Source: Saccharomycopsis malanga
Taxonomy: Eukaryota; Ascomycota; Saccharomycetes; Ascoideales; Saccharomycopsidaceae
Direction: 5' to 3'
NCBI GenBank assembly: GCA_004014935.1
Contig: CP025324.1
Span: 124,001-188,000 of the forward strand
DNA: 64,000 nt
This document shows positions 58,669 to 64,000 of this stretch, one piece after another. Below the pieces are notes generated by a model. That model worked only from the letters and a program-made list of their open reading frames with translations. It did not search any database and was not told the origin of the DNA. The position numbers and the translations under genes are program-made. Each line of letters starts with the position of its first letter. Position 1 is the stretch's first letter.

Positions 58669-59838
58669 TCTCAATGTCTTGTTCGCGAATTCGAATTTTT
58701 ATAGTAACCAACAATACCGCTTATTATATCTTTGCCAGTATCTCCTCTATATATGAGAAAGCAAGAAACAGCTGGTTATAATGCGCTCTTTTTCGCCTCT
58801 TTTCTCGTACTATTCTTCTTTTCCTTCTTGCCAGCCCGGGCAGTCATGTGCCGAGATATTAAAGGGTCCCACGGAACTGGCGAGCCGATGTCAATATAAG
58901 ATAGTATAAGATAATTATTGAGAGTTGAAGTATTTTGATACTTCAAAGTAGAAACAAGTAGATGATCTGAATTTGCAATAAATCAATAATGTAGTTTTAT
59001 ACTAACAATTCAAATGTAATTAATTGGTTGGTAAAAACGTGTGTTTATTAATCAAGCCGTAATCAAGCAATATGGTCTGTAAAAAATAATAGGCTTTAAC
59101 ATTCTGTAGTACGCTATAACCGAAATACAGACTATCCACTTTTTGAATTGTAGACTCAGGCCATAATATATATATCTGGTTATGGGACTCAAATTTATTT
59201 AAATTTTAAGAAACTGGTATGAGCAATGGCATTTAATGAAAAATATTGGTAAAATAATTGAGTTTTCAAAAAGACTCAAGTATTTTGACACACTAACATT
59301 AAGAAAAAAAGCTAAGGCATTTGTACATTCTAGAATATAAATTTTCATATAAATAAATACATATACCAGCGACTAGTATATAGAGAGTTTGACATACTTG
59401 ATTAAAGTTATTATTCTAAGACACGGCCATGCATTTTCAATGATGTTTTCCGATACACCTCATATCAAATACGGAAAACAAAGTTGTAAAACCAGATTCA
59501 CATCAAATTCAACAAAGACAGCTCAACCACGCTTCAGTCTAAAAGGTTACTAGTGTTTATCCGAAAGAAGCCAAACAGGCTAACATGAAAATATCATTAC
59601 AACATGAATTCAAAACAAACATGCATTGGAACAGCAATCCAAATCTAAAATTGATAATAAGATATGGTTTCTCAACAAAACGAATGCTAAAACAAAATGT
59701 GTAATAAACGTAAAGTACAAAAAAAAATCACCAATCCCAAAGTACTCAGGGAATAAAATGCAAAGAAAAATCATAAGCTATACCAGAGAGTATATAAACT
59801 TGGGATAAATGTAACTGGTGTTATTACAAAGATCAACC
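58669..59838. other. Intergenic spacer, CUB1 promoter
   Basis: 1.17 kb with no gene. A perfect TTGAAGTAT/ATACTTCAA hairpin (4-base loop) is at 58925-58946. AAGTATTTTGA recurs near 59278. A 60-codon frame at 59626 looks like chance. Confidence 0.4.
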
Positions 59839-60297
59839 TTACTTTCCTTCGTTCAAAGCTGGTTTCGAATGGTGCTTTGACATGGCGCATGGTTTACCCC
59901 AGGTAAGCTGAGATACACGATGAGACTCGCTCATTTGGTATAAAGCCGTGTCATTGTCAAAAGCTGGAAGTGGGGCACGGAAAGAGGCTGTGACCAAGTA
60001 AAATAGAATGGTGATGATGAGACCATAGCCCAAGACACTTTTTTTAGATAACGGTCTCTTTGTAGGTGGTTGATAAGTCACTGGTGCTGGTAATTCGCAT
60101 TCTTTGCTTGGCATCAAGGTTTCTTTTTGTTGCAAATACTTCTTTTCATCCATTATGGTTGGCACTATTTGAGAATATGCTGGTGGCAAGTCTATTATGT
60201 TATCGATGTTATTGGAGGTACTGTTTTCACTCTTCTGACTAGAGGACGTATTCATGTATGGAGGAATGTATATATGCGTTGGTGATTTCATACACAT
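59839..60297 (-). CDS. Single-pass membrane protein with PPxY motif
   Basis: 152 residues (MCMKSPTHIY), or 138 if translation begins at M15. The N-terminal cytosolic part is Ser/Asn rich and carries LPPAYSQIV (PPAY at about 38-41), a ligand motif for WW domains of Rsp5/Nedd4-type ubiquitin ligases. A hydrophobic helix follows (about 87-106, SVLGYGLIITILFYLVTASF) after a basic KRPLSKK stretch, so the N-terminus should face the cytosol. The short lumenal tail has HRVSQLTWGKPC and a lone Cys. A PPxY next to one membrane span is the layout of Rsp5 membrane adaptors, but no orthologue is recognised. Confidence 0.68.
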   Translation of the reverse strand: MCMKSPTHIYIPPYMNTSSSQKSENSTSNNIDNIIDLPPAYSQIVPTIMDEKKYLQQKETLMPSKECELPAPVTYQPPTKRPLSKKSVLGYGLIITILFYLVTASFRAPLPAFDNDTALYQMSESHRVSQLTWGKPCAMSKHHSKPALNEGK

Positions 60298-62750
60298 TTT
60301 AAAAAGAATAATGATAAAATATTGATGATATCAAGTTCAAATACAACTTATATGACATAAAACTAGATATCTTGAGGTGAAACCAAGCTTTAGATAGTCC
60401 AAAGATTAGAGAAATGCCAGTTCCGCCACCTGGAGGCATATAAAGTGACTCGCAGGCGGGTCACTACTACCGGAACAAGGTTTGCAGCTGCATGGAAACG
60501 CAACCCGCATACATGATGCAGAACCACTCGCCAACAGTTGCAAGAAATGTAGACCATGACCATGGTGGTTATCCATGATATGGCATTGAAATTTAGGAGA
60601 GCCGTTGTGCTAGACTTAGAGAAAAACAGGCAAAGGGTTGGGAAAATGGTTCTCTTCGTGACTGGTTAAATTTATGAAGGTTACCAAAACAACTACTAGT
60701 TTTGATGAAACTATTAAATTTATCAGATCTGTTCTATAATTTGATGTTGAATGTAGGAAAGAACAACAAGAGATTAGTAACAGAAGCGTTCCAAAATAAG
60801 TATTGACTCTTCTGTAAGCTGCAATTGAGTAACAATTCTTGCTTCCTAGAACACCAATAGTGCCACTTTTGATACAATGAAAAAAGAAAAACATAATACA
60901 TCTGGTAATGTTGTACATTTTTGTTATTATTCTACTCTTGTAAGTCTTTTGATTTATTAGTTAAAATTTAGCATACACTTAACAGTATTACAGATCCATC
61001 TATAAAATTTCTAGAAGAAACGATTATTTTTGATAAATATCTCTCGTTGTTTATTTAAATGAGACAAGGGTTTAAAACGAGATACCTACTGTAGATAGGT
61101 TTATAAAGAACTACTCGAAGAATACAAAATTTAGCAAAAATATAATAATTGGTAAAATCATTAACCATGGGTAACTGATTTTGTACAATTTACGATACAA
61201 GTACTAATTAACCACTAAAACAAAACACTTTATACGGATAATTTTGACAAAATAAAATCAAGCCATTGGCGCAAGTTGAAATTGACCAATTGACCAAGCA
61301 GTTGAAAGTCCATTGGCCTTTAAATCTTACCATATGGAGAATATTCATAGTTCTATGTCATCAAAACCAAAACAACTAACAAATGAAAAAATAGATAAAA
61401 AATTACACAGCCTCGTAGATAACATACCAACAATACTAAAATTTTAACTTGACTTACATTACGTCGGCCACCAGTAGCCATTCCATCAGTTTTCATGATA
61501 ATTAATGTAAAACTACTTGATATATGAAAGTACGTAGACATGTTCAACACTCGCGTGCATAGAATTATGTCATGAGGCGCATGCGCCCTGCATGCACCCA
61601 GCCAGATAACGCTTACAACGTGACACGCGCATATCCTTGCATTCACCAGTACCAACCGCGGTGCATGGAACCAACTGGCGTTAATTTTTCAAGAATAATT
61701 TTTTTTTCAACATCAGCATAGCCTCGTTGCACGAGCCTAAAATCAGAAAACCACCAAAGACGGCAATAGGACCCTGTGCCATTGCAATATACCGAAGAAA
61801 CCCTGATGGAATGTCACTGTAATCTTTGACTTGCTACAGTAAGAGTTGCTAGATTCGCTGTGACCTGAAGGTGCTGCTTGCCCTATGTTGCACAGTAGAT
61901 GTTTATTGGTAGATGATCGCCTTAATTTTTTTATACCTTAGTTGGAGGAAAAAAATTTAGATAGAAATGCGTACTAGCAGTTACAATGTAATCAGTATTT
62001 CCCTAAATGTAGATAGTTGTCAGTGCCATAGGGAGAAACGTGCAAAAAGAGGATATCGAAGGGGTCCCTGTCGCAAGGTTAGTTTCTACGTACATCATTT
62101 CATCTTGTCAGAATATATGGCAAGCCAAGGAATGGAGATGGAATATTGTTCCTTGAGGTGGCATTGTTAAGGTATAATGTGACGTATATATTGCCTTCCA
62201 AACGGTTTACATGTAGAAACAGATGGACCTGGACAAATCCAAATCCAACGAACAATTTACATGCTGGCCAAGATAGATGCTAGCCAAGAACAGTATACTG
62301 TAAGAAAGTGAGGCAGAGCAAGCCTAATGGGGAAAGATAAAACCAATAAAAAAGCAAAGTGTGGAGTGCTAGGAGAACAGGGCTATGGTTAAAATTTTAA
62401 GCGTAGTTCATTTTAAAACGTAGCCTGGGCATAAACCATTTCGTAAACTTTGCCCTTGGATATGATCAGCATTTTGAGATCCACATTTTTTCTTTCTTGG
62501 TTTACTTTTTTCTGTTTGCCTTTAATACAAGATTGTCCTGACATTTTGCTGTTGGATTGTTTATTATTCTTGTGCGTTGGATATCAAGATTTATTGTGCT
62601 ATAGCTTCCTATCACAACGTTTCAAATTATACTGATAGGAAATTGTGCCAGATAGTGATTACAGAACAAAGACCTTCATTTCTCATTTTACTTTTCAATT
62701 AGACGTCGTTCCTTTATTCTATATGAGTATTCAATTACTATACACTACCA
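60298..62750. other. Long divergent promoter region before PMC1
   Basis: 2.45 kb. A near-palindrome AGTGACTCGC/GCGGGTCACT (60444-60465), framed by TTCCG and CGGAA, lies about 150 bp upstream of the PPxY gene. GCGCATGCGCC and TGCATGCACC lie near 61568-61587. Frames at 60616-60918 and 61353-61655 (minus) have starts but no coding character that I trust; the second contains a GTAAGT after GGRRN. No RNA gene recognised. Confidence 0.45.
60444..60465. promoter_or_regulatory. Near-palindromic site upstream of the PPxY gene
   Basis: AGTGACTCGCAGGCGGGTCACT: 18 of 22 bases match their reverse complement. TTCCG (60421-60425) and CGGAA (60471-60475) form an outer inverted pair. CGG/CCG pairs of this kind are bound by zinc-cluster dimers, so an operator role is plausible but untested. 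Confidence 0.4.
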
Positions 62751-62761
62751 ATGCCGACTAG
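62723..62761 (+). promoter_or_regulatory. Overlapping uORF at the PMC1 start
   Basis: ATG at 62723 opens a 12-codon frame ending TAG at 62759-62761, past the PMC1 ATG (62751) and in a different frame. Ribosomes starting there would miss PMC1, so leaky scanning must feed the main frame. The context at -3 is T, a weak start, which would permit this. Confidence 0.6.
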
Positions 62762-64000
62762 AAAAGCCACCAGGTTGTCGACGATGCTCACGGGCACTCG
62801 TCGGCTCAACACCGGTTTCCAATATCCTGTGGACAGCCTTAATTTCCACGATCCAAAGTCGCTCAAAACATTCAAGCAGTTGCTTACCAAGAGTGCCGAG
62901 ACGAATAATGAGGCGGGCACCAGTAATGCCCAGACTCATGAGCATGAGCCTATTCAAGACCGAATCAGTTTAGATGAAGAAGAGAAACATATCAAGAATA
63001 ACCACTCTATTAGACCTGTTTCTTCGTATTCTGGTTCTGAAGAAGAAGAATTACGCTCTTTTTATCACGCTTTAAAAACAGATCCAAAGCGCGGTCTTTC
63101 TTACGATGATATTAACGATAAAGAGTTGTACCGTAATAGAACGTACCAGTATGGTAAGAATGTTCTTCCAATAACACCGCCTAAGCCATTATGGAAATTG
63201 ATCTTCGAAGCAATGCAAGATAAGGTGTTAATTCTTTTGAGTGTTGCCGCAGTTGTTTCTTTAGCGCTTGGACTTTATGAAACATTTGGCCAAGACGCAG
63301 AGTATGATCCAGAAGGGAAGAAGAAACCAAAGGTCGAATGGGTAGAGGGTGTTGCTATTATTGTGGCTATTATTATTGTTGTTGTTGTTGGTTCTGTAAA
63401 TGATTATCAGAAAGAGCGTCAATTTGCTAAATTGAATGCTAAGAAAGAAGACAAGAAAGTAATTACCATTCGTGAAGGTAAGGAAACCGTTGTTTCTATT
63501 TACGATTTGCTTGTCGGCGATGTGGTCCAGGTACAAACTGGTGATATTTTACCGGCCGATGGTGTGATGATCAGTGGTGAGTGTGAATGTGACGAGAGTG
63601 CTCTCACTGGTGAAACCAATTCTATCAAAAAATTCGAAATTTCCAGAGCTTACAAAGAGTACAATCAGTTGATAAGCACAGCTAATAATGTGGATGCTGA
63701 TATTTCTACTAATGACGAAGTCTTGGATCCGTTTTTCATTTCGGGATCCAAAGTGTTGAGCGGATTTGGTACTTTTATGGTTACTGCAGTTGGTGAAAAC
63801 TCTATTCATGGTAGAACTATGGCTTCTTTGAAAGTAGAGCCAGAAGTCACTCCTTTACAAGCTAGATTAGAAGGTTTGGCCAATGGGATTTCCAAGTTTG
63901 GTCTTATTGCTGCTTTGATTCTTTTCATTGTGCTTTTTATCAGATTCTGTGCCTTGTTACCAGCACCACATCGGTACTCCAAGTTGACTGGTGCTGCCAA
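62751..64000 (+). CDS. PMC1: Vacuolar Ca2+-ATPase Pmc1, N-terminal part (cut by window edge)
   Basis: 416 codons visible from MPTRKATRLS, open at the window end. After a polar N-terminal region (1-100) comes the P2B-type pump: LWKLIFEAMQDKVLILLSVAA (helix 1), EGVAIIVAIIIVVVVGSVND (helix 2), then the actuator domain with VGDVVQVQTGDILPADGV and the dephosphorylation loop DESALTGETNS, SGSKVLSGFG, and helix 3 (LIAALILFIVLFIRF). P2B pumps move cytosolic Ca2+ into the vacuole; in yeast PMC1 is induced through calcineurin-Crz1. The phosphorylation (DKTGT) and ATP-binding parts lie beyond the window. A uORF overlaps its start. Confidence 0.93.
   Translation, partial: MPTRKATRLSTMLTGTRRLNTGFQYPVDSLNFHDPKSLKTFKQLLTKSAETNNEAGTSNAQTHEHEPIQDRISLDEEEKHIKNNHSIRPVSSYSGSEEEELRSFYHALKTDPKRGLSYDDINDKELYRNRTYQYGKNVLPITPPKPLWKLIFEAMQDKVLILLSVAAVVSLALGLYETFGQDAEYDPEGKKKPKVEWVEGVAIIVAIIIVVVVGSVNDYQKERQFAKLNAKKEDKKVITIREGKETVVSIYDLLVGDVVQVQTGDILPADGVMISGECECDESALTGETNSIKKFEISRAYKEYNQLISTANNVDADISTNDEVLDPFFISGSKVLSGFGTFMVTAVGENSIHGRTMASLKVEPEVTPLQARLEGLANGISKFGLIAALILFIVLFIRFCALLPAPHRYSKLTGAA

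Noticed and set aside
60616-60918. Minus-strand 100-codon frame with ATG
   Set aside because: Cys/Phe/Leu-rich composition driven by base content; no homology recognised.
61353-61655. Minus-strand 100-codon frame with GTAAGT after ATGGCTACTGG...CGTAAT, considered as a spliced small gene
   Set aside because: I could not find a matching branch site with an acceptor, and the joined peptides looked arbitrary. Only transcript data could revive it.

Overview
The window is 64 kb of an ascomycete yeast nuclear chromosome. The evidence is compact, mostly intronless genes on both strands, short introns with yeast splice signals (GTATGT/GTAAGT, a branch site ending in CTAAC, TAG/CAG), AT-rich spacers, and budding-yeast-type proteins (Nuf2, Sro7, Arp8, Nse3, Bur1, Pmc1, Cub1). 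I read the 965-codon alanyl-tRNA synthetase gene through and found no in-frame CTG. That fits a CTG(Ser)-clade relative of Candida/Lodderomyces/Spathaspora but does not prove it. Residues encoded by CTG in other genes may therefore be serine. No tRNA, rRNA or CRISPR array was recognised.

Layout. 1-5 kb: the 5' end of a multicopper oxidase (minus, cut by the window edge), a small possible membrane protein, and threonine aldolase GLY1. 5-18 kb: ALA1 with two in-frame starts, a large Zn2Cys6 transcription factor, a small mitochondrial-looking protein, a single-pass membrane protein and ARP8. 18-26 kb: an LTR-like relic, an NCS1 permease of the Thi7/Nrt1 type, FOL2 and NUF2. 26-36 kb: SRO7 (one 51-nt intron), a two-helix small protein, a tail-anchored cytochrome b5 protein, BUR1 and NSE3. 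36-43 kb: a small signal-anchored orphan, a second LTR-like relic with a degraded copia-type tail, CFD1, a CMGC-type kinase with RYGYG repeats and a mitochondrial membrane protein. 43-49 kb: two myo-inositol oxygenase genes in opposite orientation, transcribed away from a 2.5-kb shared spacer. 49-64 kb: a GH17 cell-wall glucanase-like protein, RPL37 (7-nt first exon, 471-nt intron), a putative GPI protein with SSSHG repeats, CUB1, a PPxY-containing membrane protein and the 5' part of the vacuolar calcium pump PMC1.

Most of the window is ordinary core gene content. The less ordinary parts are the paired inositol oxygenases, the repeat-bearing kinase with a glutamine in its catalytic loop, the transcription factor with a stretched zinc cluster, the diverged LTR-like pair, and several translation-level features: two-start ALA1, a three-codon uORF ending on the MIOX2 start, and an overlapping uORF at PMC1. 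No operon-like pathway cluster is visible apart from the MIOX pair.
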